Positions 15,916 through 25,500 of a stretch of DNA of 64,000 bases are shown piece after piece. A program made the translations under genes and the position numbers. The stretch comes from Plantibacter auratus (GTDB taxonomy: Bacteria; Actinomycetota; Actinomycetes; Actinomycetales; Microbacteriaceae): assembly GCF_050587365.1 (NCBI RefSeq), contig NZ_JBOBFV010000001.1:124001-188000 (forward strand), in the 5' to 3' direction. Below the pieces are notes generated by a model. It saw nothing but the letters and a program-made list of their open reading frames with translations, was not told the DNA's origin and searched no databases. Within the stretch, counting starts at the first letter, position 1. Every line of letters begins with the position of its first letter.

Positions 15916-17004
15916 GTGAAGCGCCCGGACGGCTTCGACCCCGCGGCCGGTCCGCGTCCCGAGCGTCAGACGCGACCGTCGGCGTCCGCGCCGGTCGACC
16001 GTGCCGGCGTGCGCGCCGAGCCCGTCGCCGAGCAGGAGACGGACGTCATCGAGCTCGACGCCGCCCGGGTCCGGCCGAAGCGGCCGGGTGCCGGCGCACC
16101 GTCCCAGTCGTCGGGGCTGAAGCCGGCGTCGGCGGGCACCTCGCCGAAGGTGGCACCATCGTCGAAGCGCGGCGCGAAGCCGACGACGACGACCTCCCCC
16201 TCGGCGACGGCGACCCTGGAGCGTCCCGACGAGCCGGAGGACGAGGCCTTCCTCACCCCGCGTGAGGCCGCGAAACTGCGACGTCGCCACGAGCGCCAGG
16301 AGATCCGTCGGTTCACGGCCCGCAAGCGGGGTCGCCACCGTACCTGGGTGGTCGCGGCAGCGATCCTCGGGGTCCTGATCGTCGTCTCGCTCGCCGGAGC
16401 CTATTCGCCCCTGCTGGCCGTCCGGACCATCGAGGTCGTCGGCGCGAGCCGGGTCAACCAGGCCGAGATCACCGAGGCGCTCGGCGACCAGCTGGGTCGC
16501 CCGCTCGCGCTGGTCGACGCTGGCGCCGTGAAGGCGGTACTCGTCGGGTACCCGCTCATCGCGAGCTACTCCCTCGAAGCACAGCCCCCGAGCACGCTCG
16601 TCGTGCGGATCGTCGAACGCGAGCCGGTGGGCGTGCTGCAATCAGGGTCGGTGTACACCCTCGTCGACGCCGCCGGGGTCACGATCGAGCGCAGCGACCA
16701 GCCGATCACCGGGTATCCCACGCTCATGGTCACCGGCGGCCCGACCTCCAAGGGCTTCGTCGCAGCGGCCGCGGTGATCCGGGCGCTGCCGACGGATCTG
16801 CGCGCCCGCGTGGCGTCGGTCTCGGCGTCGACCGCGGACGACGTCACCCTCACACTCGTGGACTCGCCCGCCGAGGTCGTGTGGGGGAGTGCGGAGGACT
16901 CAGCCGAGAAGGCTCTGATCCTCGCCAAGACGATGGCGGCCACCGACCCGTCCCAGGTGAACCAGTACGACGTGTCATCGCCCTCCGCCGCGATCGTCCG
17001 CTGA
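15916..17004 (+). CDS. ftsQ: Cell division protein FtsQ (DivIB)
   Basis: About 362 residues. A long cytoplasmic N-terminus of about 140 residues, rich in Pro, Ala, Arg and Thr, precedes one transmembrane helix (TWVVAAAILGVLIVVSLAGA, about 144-163) and a POTRA domain starting at VRTIEVVGASRVNQAEI (about 171-187). A beta-rich FtsQ/DivIB domain follows. Known role: bitopic divisome scaffold binding FtsL and its partner. GTG 15916 is the first start after murC in this frame. The N-terminus is much longer than in enterobacterial FtsQ, as is usual in actinobacteria. Confidence 0.9.
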   Translation: MKRPDGFDPAAGPRPERQTRPSASAPVDRAGVRAEPVAEQETDVIELDAARVRPKRPGAGAPSQSSGLKPASAGTSPKVAPSSKRGAKPTTTTSPSATATLERPDEPEDEAFLTPREAAKLRRRHERQEIRRFTARKRGRHRTWVVAAAILGVLIVVSLAGAYSPLLAVRTIEVVGASRVNQAEITEALGDQLGRPLALVDAGAVKAVLVGYPLIASYSLEAQPPSTLVVRIVEREPVGVLQSGSVYTLVDAAGVTIERSDQPITGYPTLMVTGGPTSKGFVAAAAVIRALPTDLRARVASVSASTADDVTLTLVDSPAEVVWGSAEDSAEKALILAKTMAATDPSQVNQYDVSSPSAAIVR

Positions 17005-17116
17005 GGAAGCGCACCGGGATATTCCCGTCGATGTGCCGACACGCCCGGAAGCGTCCCGGCACGGTCGGGGCTGGGCCCTAACGTCGTGCTCAGGACAGAA
17101 AATGCATACGCAGCAT

Positions 17117-17147
17117 AACTTTAAACCTTAACTAGAGGTTGAGAGTT
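17117..17147 (+). promoter_or_regulatory. 31-bp imperfect palindrome upstream of ftsZ
   Basis: AACTnTnAACCT arms face each other around a TTAACTAG core, 16 bases before the ftsZ GTG, inside the 159-bp ftsQ-ftsZ gap. It is AT-rich compared with its surroundings. It could be an operator or an mRNA hairpin in the ftsZ leader. The gap otherwise holds no gene. Confidence 0.5.
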
Positions 17148-17163
17148 CTCACGGAGGCCTGAA

Positions 17164-18420
17164 GTGACTACAAACCAGAACTACCTCGCCGTCATCAAGG
17201 TCGTCGGTATCGGCGGCGGCGGCGTGAACGCGGTCAACCGCATGATCGAGCTCGGCCTCCGAGGCGTGGAATTCATCGCCATCAACACGGACGCGCAGGC
17301 GCTGCTGATGAGCGATGCCGACGTCAAGCTCGACGTCGGCCGCGAGATCACCCGTGGCCTCGGCGCCGGCGCCGACCCCGAGGTCGGACGCCGTGCGGCG
17401 GAGGATCACGCCGAGGAGATCGAAGAGGCCATCGCCGGCGCCGACATGGTGTTCGTCACCGCCGGTGAGGGTGGCGGTACCGGAACCGGTGGCGCACCCG
17501 TCGTGGCACGGATCGCGAAGTCGATCGGTGCGCTGACCATCGGTGTCGTCACGAAGCCCTTCGGCTTCGAGGGTCGTCGCCGTCAGGCCCAGGCCGAGCT
17601 CGGCGTCGCCCGCCTGAAGGAGGAGGTCGACACGCTCATCGTCGTGCCGAACGACCGCCTGCTGGAGATCAGCGACCGCGGCATCAGCATGCTCGAGGCC
17701 TTCGCGACCGCCGACCAGGTGCTCCTCGCCGGCGTCCAGGGCATCACCGACCTCATCACCACCCCCGGCCTCATCAACCTCGACTTCGCCGACGTCAAGT
17801 CGGTCATGCAGGGAGCCGGCTCCGCCCTGATGGGTATCGGCTCCTCGCGTGGCGCGGATCGTGCCATCAAGGCGGCCGAACTCGCCGTCGCCTCCCCGCT
17901 CCTCGAAGCGAGCATCGAGGGCGCCCACGGTGTCCTGCTGTCCATCCAGGGTGGCTCGAACCTCGGCATCTTCGAGATCAACGACGCCGCCAAGCTCGTC
18001 CAGGAGGCCGTGCACCCCGAGGCGAACATCATCTTCGGTGCGGTCGTCGACGACACCCTCGGCGACGAGGTGCGCGTGACGGTCATCGCCGCCGGATTCG
18101 ACGGTGGTGAGCCCCTCACCAGGACGGCGGCCTCGCCGGCCGACGCGGTCATCTCGGGTGGCGTCATGAGCACCTCGGACGAGGCACCCAGTGCTCCCAT
18201 CAGCACCTCGGCCAACACGGCCTCCGAGTCGTCCGAGCACCGCTCGGCGCCTGCTGCGGCGCCGGTCGCCTCCGGCGGCGACTGGGGCTCCAGGCAGAAC
18301 GCGTCCTCGCCCTTCTCCGGTGCGACGCACCGCCAGCCTGAAGCGGTCGTCGAGACCGCCGTCGTCGACCCCTCGTTCGACGACGAGGGCGAGCTGGACA
18401 TCCCCGACTTCCTGAAGTAG
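17164..18420 (+). CDS. ftsZ: Cell division GTPase FtsZ
   Basis: A 418-residue tubulin homologue that polymerises into the Z ring at midcell. Features: KVVGIGGGGVNAVNRMI (about 13-29), tubulin signature GEGGGTGTGGAPV (about 101-113), GVVTKPFGFEGRRR, and the T7 loop NLDFADVKSVM (about 202-212) that completes the GTPase site. A disordered linker (about 315-400) leads to the C-terminal peptide DIPDFLK, which binds SepF and other anchors. GTG 17164 has GGAGG 8 bases upstream. yggS starts in the last base of its stop. Confidence 0.97.
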   Translation: MTTNQNYLAVIKVVGIGGGGVNAVNRMIELGLRGVEFIAINTDAQALLMSDADVKLDVGREITRGLGAGADPEVGRRAAEDHAEEIEEAIAGADMVFVTAGEGGGTGTGGAPVVARIAKSIGALTIGVVTKPFGFEGRRRQAQAELGVARLKEEVDTLIVVPNDRLLEISDRGISMLEAFATADQVLLAGVQGITDLITTPGLINLDFADVKSVMQGAGSALMGIGSSRGADRAIKAAELAVASPLLEASIEGAHGVLLSIQGGSNLGIFEINDAAKLVQEAVHPEANIIFGAVVDDTLGDEVRVTVIAAGFDGGEPLTRTAASPADAVISGGVMSTSDEAPSAPISTSANTASESSEHRSAPAAAPVASGGDWGSRQNASSPFSGATHRQPEAVVETAVVDPSFDDEGELDIPDFLK

Positions 18421-19133
18421 TGGGCGGCGACACGATCACCCCGGCCGGGTCGGGCTCTTCGGAGCCCGATTCGGCGTTGGTCGATCGCCTCGCCGCGATC
18501 CGCGGCCGCGTCGCAGACGCCGCCCGTGCGGCGGGTCGCACCCACGAGCCGACGCTCATCGTCGTGACGAAGTTCCACCCGGTCGCACTCGTGCAGCAGC
18601 TCGCGGCCGCGGGGGTCACCGACGTGGGGGAGAACCGACACCCGGAGGCCCGCGACAAGGCCGAGGCGGCCGCCGGACTCGGGTTGCGGTGGCACTTCAT
18701 CGGCCAGTTGCAGACGAACAAGGCCAAGCAGGTGCGCCGATACGTCGACGCCGTGCACTCGGTGGACCGGCCCGAACTCCTGCGCGCGCTGTCATCACCA
18801 GACCGCCTCATCGAGGTGTTCCTCCAGGTGAACCTGACCGACGACCCGGGTCGAGGCGGTGTGGTCGGCGACGAGGCGCTGGAAGCGCTCGCCACGGAGA
18901 CGCTCGAAGCCGAAGGCGTCCTCCTGCGAGGCGTGATGGCCGTCGCGCCGCTCGACGAGCCACCGGCCGTCGCGTTCGCGCGGGTCGTCGCGACGTCCGC
19001 GCGGGTGCGATCCCTCGCTCCGCAGGCCGACGGCCTGTCGATCGGGATGAGCCACGACTACGTCGAGGCGATCGAAGCGGGCGCGACACACCTACGCATC
19101 GGCACGGCAATCACCGGGAATCGTCCGGTGTGA
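18420..19133 (+). CDS. YggS/ProSC-type pyridoxal phosphate homeostasis protein
   Basis: A 237-residue protein with a single PLP-binding alanine-racemase-like barrel and no catalytic second domain. Motifs: IVVTKFHPV with the PLP lysine (about residue 43), VGENRHPEARDK (the family usually reads GENYVQE), WHFIGQLQTNKAKQV, GVMAVAP and LSIGMSHDYVEAIEAGATHLRIGTAI in two halves. It acts in vitamin B6 homeostasis. The GTG start shares its G with the ftsZ TAG stop. Its location between ftsZ and sepF is the usual one in Gram-positive bacteria. Confidence 0.93.
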   Translation: MGGDTITPAGSGSSEPDSALVDRLAAIRGRVADAARAAGRTHEPTLIVVTKFHPVALVQQLAAAGVTDVGENRHPEARDKAEAAAGLGLRWHFIGQLQTNKAKQVRRYVDAVHSVDRPELLRALSSPDRLIEVFLQVNLTDDPGRGGVVGDEALEALATETLEAEGVLLRGVMAVAPLDEPPAVAFARVVATSARVRSLAPQADGLSIGMSHDYVEAIEAGATHLRIGTAITGNRPV

Positions 19134-19177
19134 CGTTAATCTCGAAGGTGCAAGGACCGCAGATCACGGAGGAAACG

Positions 19178-19693
19178 ATGTCGAACCCACTGAAGAAGAC
19201 CATGGTGTACCTCGGGCTCGCCGACGATGATCTCGAGTACGAGCAGCAGCACGCTGCCCAGGCCGAGCCCACGCAGCAGTCCGAGCCTCGCCGGGCAGAA
19301 CGTCCCGAGCGCGCAGAGCGTGTCGAGCGCGTCGAGAAGGCCGCTCCCGTGACCCCGCTGCGCAAGCCGGTCCCGGTCCGCCAGCCGGTCGCCCCGAGCT
19401 CCGACCTCAACGAGATCCTCACGGTGCACCCCAAGCAGTACCGCGACGCTCAGATCATCGCCGAGAGCTTCCGCGACGGTGTCCCGGTCATCATCAACCT
19501 CTCCCAGATGAGCGACGGCGACGCCCGACGCCTCATCGACTTCGCCAGTGGCCTCTCGCAGGGCCTCTACGGGAAGATCGAGCGAGTGACGAGCAAGGTC
19601 TTCCTGCTCTCGCCCGAGCACGTCGCCGTTTCCGGCGACAACGGGCAGGGCGCACCGGAAGCGACCGAGGCGACCTTCTTCGCTCAGTCATAA
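19178..19693 (+). CDS. sepF: SepF, FtsZ membrane-anchor protein
   Basis: A 171-residue protein. The N-terminal MSNPLKKTMVYLGLADDDLE is a short amphipathic region. A charged linker with repeated RxER units (about 40-60) follows, then the compact SepF domain from about residue 80 (ILTVHPKQYRDAQIIAESFR, VIINLSQMSDGDARRLIDF, GLYGKIERVTSKVFLLSPE). It tethers FtsZ to the membrane in actinobacteria, which lack FtsA. ATG 19178 has GGAGG 7 bases upstream. Confidence 0.94.
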   Translation: MSNPLKKTMVYLGLADDDLEYEQQHAAQAEPTQQSEPRRAERPERAERVERVEKAAPVTPLRKPVPVRQPVAPSSDLNEILTVHPKQYRDAQIIAESFRDGVPVIINLSQMSDGDARRLIDFASGLSQGLYGKIERVTSKVFLLSPEHVAVSGDNGQGAPEATEATFFAQS

Positions 19694-19700
19694 TCGAGGG

Positions 19701-19997
19701 GTGGCTTCTCTCATCTCCGTGATCGGCACGATCCTCTATCTCGCGCTGCTCCTGTACTTCTTCGTCCTCTGGGCGCGGTTCATCCTCGACCTGGCTCGGG
19801 TACTCCGCCCGCAGTGGCGACCGTCGGGCGTCGGCCTGGTTCTCGCCGAGCTCAGTTTCACGGTCACCGACCCGCCGATCCGGTTCTTCCGCCGTGTCCT
19901 GCCGCGCGTCGCGGTCGGTCCCGTCGCGCTCGACTTCGGTTGGACGCTCACGATGCTGTGTTGCATCATCGCGATGACGCTCGTCCAGCTCCTGTAG
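19701..19997 (+). CDS. YggT family membrane protein
   Basis: A 98-residue protein with an N-terminal hydrophobic segment (LISVIGTILYLALLLYFFVLWA), a central loop with VTDPPIRFFRRVLPR, which is the YggT signature, and a second hydrophobic segment near the C-terminus. Role unknown; the gene is routinely found between sepF and divIVA and is thought to support division or envelope functions. The GTG start is 7 bp after sepF. Confidence 0.88.
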   Translation: MASLISVIGTILYLALLLYFFVLWARFILDLARVLRPQWRPSGVGLVLAELSFTVTDPPIRFFRRVLPRVAVGPVALDFGWTLTMLCCIIAMTLVQLL

Positions 19998-20171
19998 CCG
20001 CCGACGCCGGTGCCCGCGCAGGGTTCACCCCGATTGTGAGGCTACGATAGAACGCCCGTCACCTGACGGGAAGCTCCGACGCTGACAACATGTCTCACCC
20101 ACTGGGTCAGACTTTGCTAGCGTGGGGGCGTTGTACACAGATTTTCGATTCGACAGTGAAGGTGGTTCGCT

Positions 20172-20813
20172 ATGGCGCTCACTCCCGAAGACGTGGTCCA
20201 GAAGCGGTTTCAGCAGACCAAGTTCCGCGAAGGCTACGACCAGGACGAGGTGGACGACTTCCTCGACGAGGTCGTCGTCGAACTGCGTCGCCTCATCCAG
20301 GAGAAGGACGAGGTCCAGCAGAAGCTGACCGCGGCCGAGGCCAAGGTCGCCGAGCTGCAGAAGGGCGGCTCCTCCGCTCCCGCCGCGCTCGCCAAGGCTG
20401 AGCCCGCTCCCGCACCGGCTCCGGTCGTCGCACCCGCAGCGGCTCCTGCCGCCGAGTCGACCGACAACACGGCTGAGAGCTCCAACAACCTCCTGCAGCT
20501 GGCCCGCCGCCTGCACGACGAGCACGTCGCAGAGGGCGCTCAGCGTCGCGACGCACTCATCGCCGAAGGTCACGCGACCGCGGCACGTGTCGTCGCCGAG
20601 GCCGAGGCCAAGCAGCGTGCGCAGATGCAGATCCTCGAGCAGGAGCGCTCCGTGCTGGAGCACAAGATCGACGAGCTGCGCAACTTCGAGCGTGAGTACC
20701 GCTCGCAGCTCCGCGGCTACATCGAGGGTCAGCTGAAGGACCTCGACGCCTCGTCGTCGAGCTCCGCACCCGATGCGAAGTCCGGCGTCACCGCCGACAG
20801 CGCAGCGGTCTAG
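20172..20813 (+). CDS. divIVA: DivIVA/Wag31 polar growth scaffold
   Basis: A 213-residue coiled-coil protein. The conserved N-terminal lipid-binding module is present (LTPEDVVQKRFQQTKFREGYDQDEVDDFLDEV in overlapping parts, residues 3-34), with coiled coil about 30-65, an Ala/Pro linker about 70-95, and a long C-terminal coiled coil about 105-195. In actinobacteria it marks the poles and recruits the elongation machinery, and it is a common Ser/Thr kinase target. The ATG has GAAGGTGG upstream. The 174-bp gap before it (19998-20171) contains a possible TTTGCTAGCGT extended -10 but no gene. Confidence 0.95.
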   Translation: MALTPEDVVQKRFQQTKFREGYDQDEVDDFLDEVVVELRRLIQEKDEVQQKLTAAEAKVAELQKGGSSAPAALAKAEPAPAPAPVVAPAAAPAAESTDNTAESSNNLLQLARRLHDEHVAEGAQRRDALIAEGHATAARVVAEAEAKQRAQMQILEQERSVLEHKIDELRNFEREYRSQLRGYIEGQLKDLDASSSSSAPDAKSGVTADSAAV

Positions 20814-20826
20814 CGCAGACACCCGG

Positions 20827-21453
20827 TTGTCTCCCGCATCACCGTCGAAGGCCAGCGCCAGGACTCTTGCAGTCCTGGCGCTGGTTGCCGTCGTGGCCTA
20901 TTCGGCCGATCAGTTCACGAAGTTCCTCGTCACCACCAACCTGACGGTCGGTGAGTCCGTCCCCGTCTTCGGACAGGCACTGGTCCTGTACTTCGTCAAG
21001 AATTCGGGTGCCGCCTTCTCGCTGGGGGCCGGCTACACCTGGATCTTCTCGATCCTCGCCGCGGTGGTCGTCGTCGTCATCGTCTGGTTCGCGCGCCGCA
21101 TCCGTTCGCGCGCCTGGGCGATCGTCTTCGGCCTGCTCCTCGGAGGCGTGCTCGGCAACCTGACCGACCGCCTCTTCCGCGAACCGTCCTTCGGACTCGG
21201 CCACGTGGTCGACTTCATCTCGACCCCTTGGATGCTCCCCGCGATCTACAACGTGGCCGACATCTGCATCGTGGTCAGCATGGCGCTGTTCATCCTCCTG
21301 ACGCTCTTCGGTGTCAACCTCGACGGCACGCGCACGACGCGAGCGAGTGAACGGGCCGCCCAGGAAGCGGAGGACCGCGAGGCTGAAGCCGACGCGGCCG
21401 TCCTCGATCCTGCGGAGCCTGGCGACGCGAGCCCGGACGCAGGTCGTCCGTGA
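20827..21453 (+). CDS. lspA: Lipoprotein signal peptidase LspA (signal peptidase II)
   Basis: About 208 residues with four transmembrane segments. It cleaves prolipoprotein signal peptides before the lipid-modified cysteine. Motifs: DQFTKFLV (about 25-32), KNSGAAFSLG (about 57-66), GNLTDRLFR (about 111-119), and the two catalytic aspartates in HVVDFI and YNVADICIV. The C-terminus is an acidic tail. The start is unclear: TTG 20827 is the first plausible codon after divIVA, and an in-frame ATG lies inside divIVA at 20773. Substrates in this window include CtaC and the lipoprotein near 50 kb. Confidence 0.92.
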   Translation: MSPASPSKASARTLAVLALVAVVAYSADQFTKFLVTTNLTVGESVPVFGQALVLYFVKNSGAAFSLGAGYTWIFSILAAVVVVVIVWFARRIRSRAWAIVFGLLLGGVLGNLTDRLFREPSFGLGHVVDFISTPWMLPAIYNVADICIVVSMALFILLTLFGVNLDGTRTTRASERAAQEAEDREAEADAAVLDPAEPGDASPDAGRP

Positions 21454-22373
21454 ACGAGTCCCGCAGCCTGTACGTCCCCGACGGACTCGACGGCGAGCGC
21501 GTCGACGCCGGACTCGCCAAGCTCCTGGGCTTCTCGCGCAGCTACGCAGCCGAGGTGGCCTTGGCCGGCGGCGTCACCATGAACGGGAAGTCGGTCGACA
21601 AGTCCGATCGCCTGCTCGGCGGCGCTTGGCTCGAGATCGAATGGACGCCTCGACGGGAGGCCGTGATCGTCCCGATCGCCGTCCCCGACCTCGGCATCGT
21701 CCACGACGACGACGAGATCGTCGTCGTCGACAAGCCTGCGGGCGTCGCGGCGCATCCCTCGGTCGGTTGGGAGGGACCGACGGTGCTCGGCGCCCTCGCG
21801 GCGGCGGGCTTCCGCATCTCGACCTCGGGAGCCGCCGAGCGCGCGGGCATCGTCCATCGGCTGGACGCCGGGACGAGCGGCCTCATGGTCGTCGCGAAGA
21901 CCGAACGGGCCTACACCTGGCTCAAGCGGGCCTTCCACGACCGCGAGGTCGAGAAGATCTACCGTGCGGTGGTGCAGGGGCATCCCGATCCTCTCGCCGG
22001 CACCATCGACGGCCCGATCGGACGCCACCCCCGGCACGACTGGCGGTTCGCCGTGACCGCCGACGGCAAGCCGTCGATCACGCACTACGAGACGCTCGAG
22101 GCGTTCCCCTACGCCTCGCTGCTCGAGGTGCACTTGGAGACCGGCCGCACGCATCAGATCCGCGTGCACATGGCGGCCCAGCGGCACCCGTGCGTCGGCG
22201 ACACGATGTACGGGGCCGACGCGGCACTGTCAGCGCGGTTGGGACTCACCCGGCAGTGGCTCCACGCCACGAAGCTCGGGTTCGCCCACCCGGCCACGGG
22301 GGAGTTCGTGCGGTTCGAGGCGGCCTACCCGGCCGACCTCCAGCACGCGCTGTCCGTGCTCGAGCTCGACTGA
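21450..22373 (+). CDS. RluD-family pseudouridine synthase
   Basis: A 307-residue protein. An S4-like RNA-binding domain (about 13-60, RVDAGLAKLLGFSRSYAAE) is joined to an RluA/RluD catalytic domain. The catalytic aspartate is in GIVHRLDAGTSGLMVVAKT (about residue 138), followed by LKRAFHDREVEKIYRAVV and TGRTHQIRVHM. The expected role is 23S rRNA helix 69 uridine isomerisation, but the exact target is inferred. GTG 21450 overlaps the lspA stop as GTGA. Some databases call this gene in the lspA neighbourhood ylyB or rluD. Confidence 0.92.
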   Translation: MNESRSLYVPDGLDGERVDAGLAKLLGFSRSYAAEVALAGGVTMNGKSVDKSDRLLGGAWLEIEWTPRREAVIVPIAVPDLGIVHDDDEIVVVDKPAGVAAHPSVGWEGPTVLGALAAAGFRISTSGAAERAGIVHRLDAGTSGLMVVAKTERAYTWLKRAFHDREVEKIYRAVVQGHPDPLAGTIDGPIGRHPRHDWRFAVTADGKPSITHYETLEAFPYASLLEVHLETGRTHQIRVHMAAQRHPCVGDTMYGADAALSARLGLTRQWLHATKLGFAHPATGEFVRFEAAYPADLQHALSVLELD

Positions 22374-22441
22374 GCCGACGCCCGCCCATCCCGTCGGTGT
22401 CCGCGACGGCATCGCTGGAGCCGACCGTCGGCGGTGACGGT

Positions 22442-22447
22442 TAGGCT
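22442..22447 (+). promoter_or_regulatory. Candidate -10 of dnaE
   Basis: TAGGCT within GGTTAGGCTGG, 63 bases before the dnaE GTG. The same hexamer precedes hisD and the polyprenyl synthase gene. Confidence 0.3.
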
Positions 22448-22510
22448 GGATCACAGACCACCTCGGCGTCCGCGCCGAACCCCACAGCACGATCCCCGGA
22501 GGCGCCGTCC

Positions 22511-25500
22511 GTGCCCACGTCCACCGATTCGTTCGTCCATCTGCACGTCCACAGCGAGTACTCGATGCTCGACGGAGCAGCCCGCGTGAAGCCGCTCATC
22601 CAGGCTGCGGTCGAGCAGGGGATGCCAGCCGTCGCCGTGACCGACCACGGCAACATGTTCGGCGCCTTCGACTTCTGGCGCACGGCGACCGATGCCGGTA
22701 TCAAGCCGATCATCGGCACCGAGGCGTACATCACCCCGGGGACCGCGCGCGGCGACCGGACGCGGATCAAGTGGGGCGACGGTGGGGGAGACGACGTCTC
22801 CGGCGCCGGCGCATACACCCACATGACCTTGCTCTCGGAGACCACCGAGGGGATGCACAACCTCTTCCGGCTCTCGTCGAAGGCGTCGATCGAGGGGTAC
22901 TACTTCAAGCCGCGTATGGACCGCGAGATCCTGAGCCAGTACAGCGCCGGCCTCATCGCGACGACCGGCTGCCCGAGCGGCGAGGTGCAGACGCGACTCC
23001 GTCTCGGCCAGTACGACGAAGCGGTCAAGGCCGCGGCGGACTTCCGCGACATCTTCGGCGCGGAGAACTACTTCTGCGAGATCATGGACCACGGGCTCGG
23101 GATCGAGCGCCGGATCATGGCCGACCTCATCAGGCTGTCCAAAGACCTCGGTCTCCCGCTCCTCGCGACGAACGACCTCCACTACACGCACGCCGCGGAC
23201 GCCAAAGCCCACGCCGCCCTCCTCTGCGTGCAGTCCGGCTCCACCCTCAACGACCCGAACCGGTTCAAGTTCGACGCCGACGAGTTCTACCTGAAGTCCG
23301 CGGACGAGATGCGCCGACTGTTCCGTGAGTATCCCGAGGCGTGCGACAACACCCTCGCGATCGCCGAGCGGTGCGACGTCGCCTTCGACACCTCGGCCAA
23401 CTACATGCCGCGGTTCCCCGTGCCGGAGGGCGAGAACGAGGAGAGCTGGTTCATCAAGGAGGTCGAGACCGGGCTGAACCTGCGCTACCCGAACGGGATC
23501 CCCGCCGACGTCCGGGAACGGGCGAACTACGAGACGCGCGTCATCGTGCAGATGGGTTTCCCCGGGTACTTCCTCGTCGTCGCCGACTTCATCCAGTGGT
23601 CGAAGCGCAACGGCATCCGCGTCGGTCCCGGTCGTGGTTCCGGTGCGGGCTCCATGGCCGCGTACGCGATGCAGATCACCGACCTCGACCCGCTCCGCCA
23701 CGGGCTCATCTTCGAGCGGTTCCTCAACCCCGACCGCGTGTCGATGCCCGACTTCGACGTCGACTTCGACGACCGCCGCCGCGGCGAGGTCATCAAGTAC
23801 GTCACCGAGAAGTACGGCGACGAGCGCGTCGCGCAGATCGTCACGTACGGCACCATCAAGGCCAAGCAGGCGCTCAAGGACTCGTCGCGCGTCCTCGGCT
23901 TCCCGTTCGGCATGGGCGACAAGTTGACGAAGGCCATGCCGCCGGCGGTCATGGGCAAGGACATCCCGCTCGAGGGCATCCTCGACACCAAGCACCCGCG
24001 GTACAAGGAGGCGGTCGACCTCCGTGGCATCCTCGACACCGACCCGGAGGCGCGGACCGTCTTCGAGACCGCGCTCGGCATCGAGAACCTGAAGCGCCAG
24101 TGGGGCGTGCACGCGGCCGGCGTGATCATGTCGAGCGACCCGCTCATCGACATCATCCCGATCATGAAGCGCGAGCAGGACGGCCAGATCGTCACGCAGT
24201 TCGACTACCCGGCGTGCGAGTCCCTCGGATTGATCAAGATGGACTTCCTCGGGTTGCGCAACCTGACGATCATCAACGACGCCCTCGACAACATCAAGAG
24301 CAACCGCGACATCGAACTCGTCCTCGAAGACCTCGAACTCGACGACCGCGGTGCGTACGAACTCCTGTCCCGAGGCGACACCCTCGGGGTGTTCCAGCTC
24401 GACGGCGGACCGATGCGTGCGCTGCTGCGCCTCATGAAGCCCGACAACTTCGAGGACATCTCGGCGCTGATCGCCCTGTACCGGCCAGGGCCGATGGGCG
24501 CGAACTCGCACACGAACTACGCGCTGCGGAAGAACGGCCTGCAGGAGATCACCCCGATCCACCCGCAGCTCGAGGAACCGCTCTCCGAGATCCTGTCGAC
24601 GAGCTACGGCCTCATCATCTACCAGGAGCAGGTGATGGCGATCGCGCAGAAGGTCGCCGGCTTCTCCCTCGGGCAGGCCGACATCCTCCGTCGCGCGATG
24701 GGCAAGAAGAAGAAGTCCGAACTGGACAAGCAGTTCGAGGGCTTCTCCGGCGGCATGGTCGCGAACGGTTTCTCGATGGAGGCCGTCAACAAGCTGTGGG
24801 AGATCCTCCTCCCGTTCTCGGACTACGCGTTCAACAAAGCGCACTCCGCCGCCTACGGGGTCATCTCCTACTGGACGGCGTACCTCAAGGCGCACTACCC
24901 GGCCGAGTACATGGCCGGTCTGCTGACGAGTGTCGGCGACTCCAAGGACAAGATGGCGCTCTACCTCAACGAGTGCCGCCGCATGGGGATCCAGGTCCTG
25001 CCGCCCGACGTCAACGAGTCCATCGGGTTCTTCGCCGCAGTCGGGGAGGACATCCGGTTCGGTCTGGGTGCCGTCCGCAACGTCGGTTCGAACGTCGTGG
25101 AACTCATCCGGCAGGCACGCGAGCGCGAGGGCAGGTTCACCTCCTTCCACGACTTCCTCCGCAAGGTGCCGCTGCCGGTGGCGAACAAGCGGACCATCGA
25201 GTCGCTCATCAAGGCCGGCGCGTTCGACTCCATGGGCGACAGCAGACGTGCGCTCTACGAGATCCACGAGGACGCCGTCGACTCGGTCGTGAAGGACAAG
25301 CGTGCCGAGGCGTCAGGGAGCATCGGCTTCGACTTCGACAGCCTGTTCGCCGAGGTCGGCGAGGTGCCGCTCGCGAGCGTCCCCGCGCGTCCTGACTGGA
25401 GCAAGCGCGACAAACTCAACTTCGAACGGGAGATGCTGGGGCTGTACGTCTCGGACCACCCGCTGGCCGGACTCGAGATCGAGTTGGCGAAGCACGCCAC

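Noticed and set aside
22451..25267. Long open frame of 938 codons on the minus strand opposite dnaE
   Set aside because: Antisense shadow of a conserved polymerase gene, without recognisable domains.
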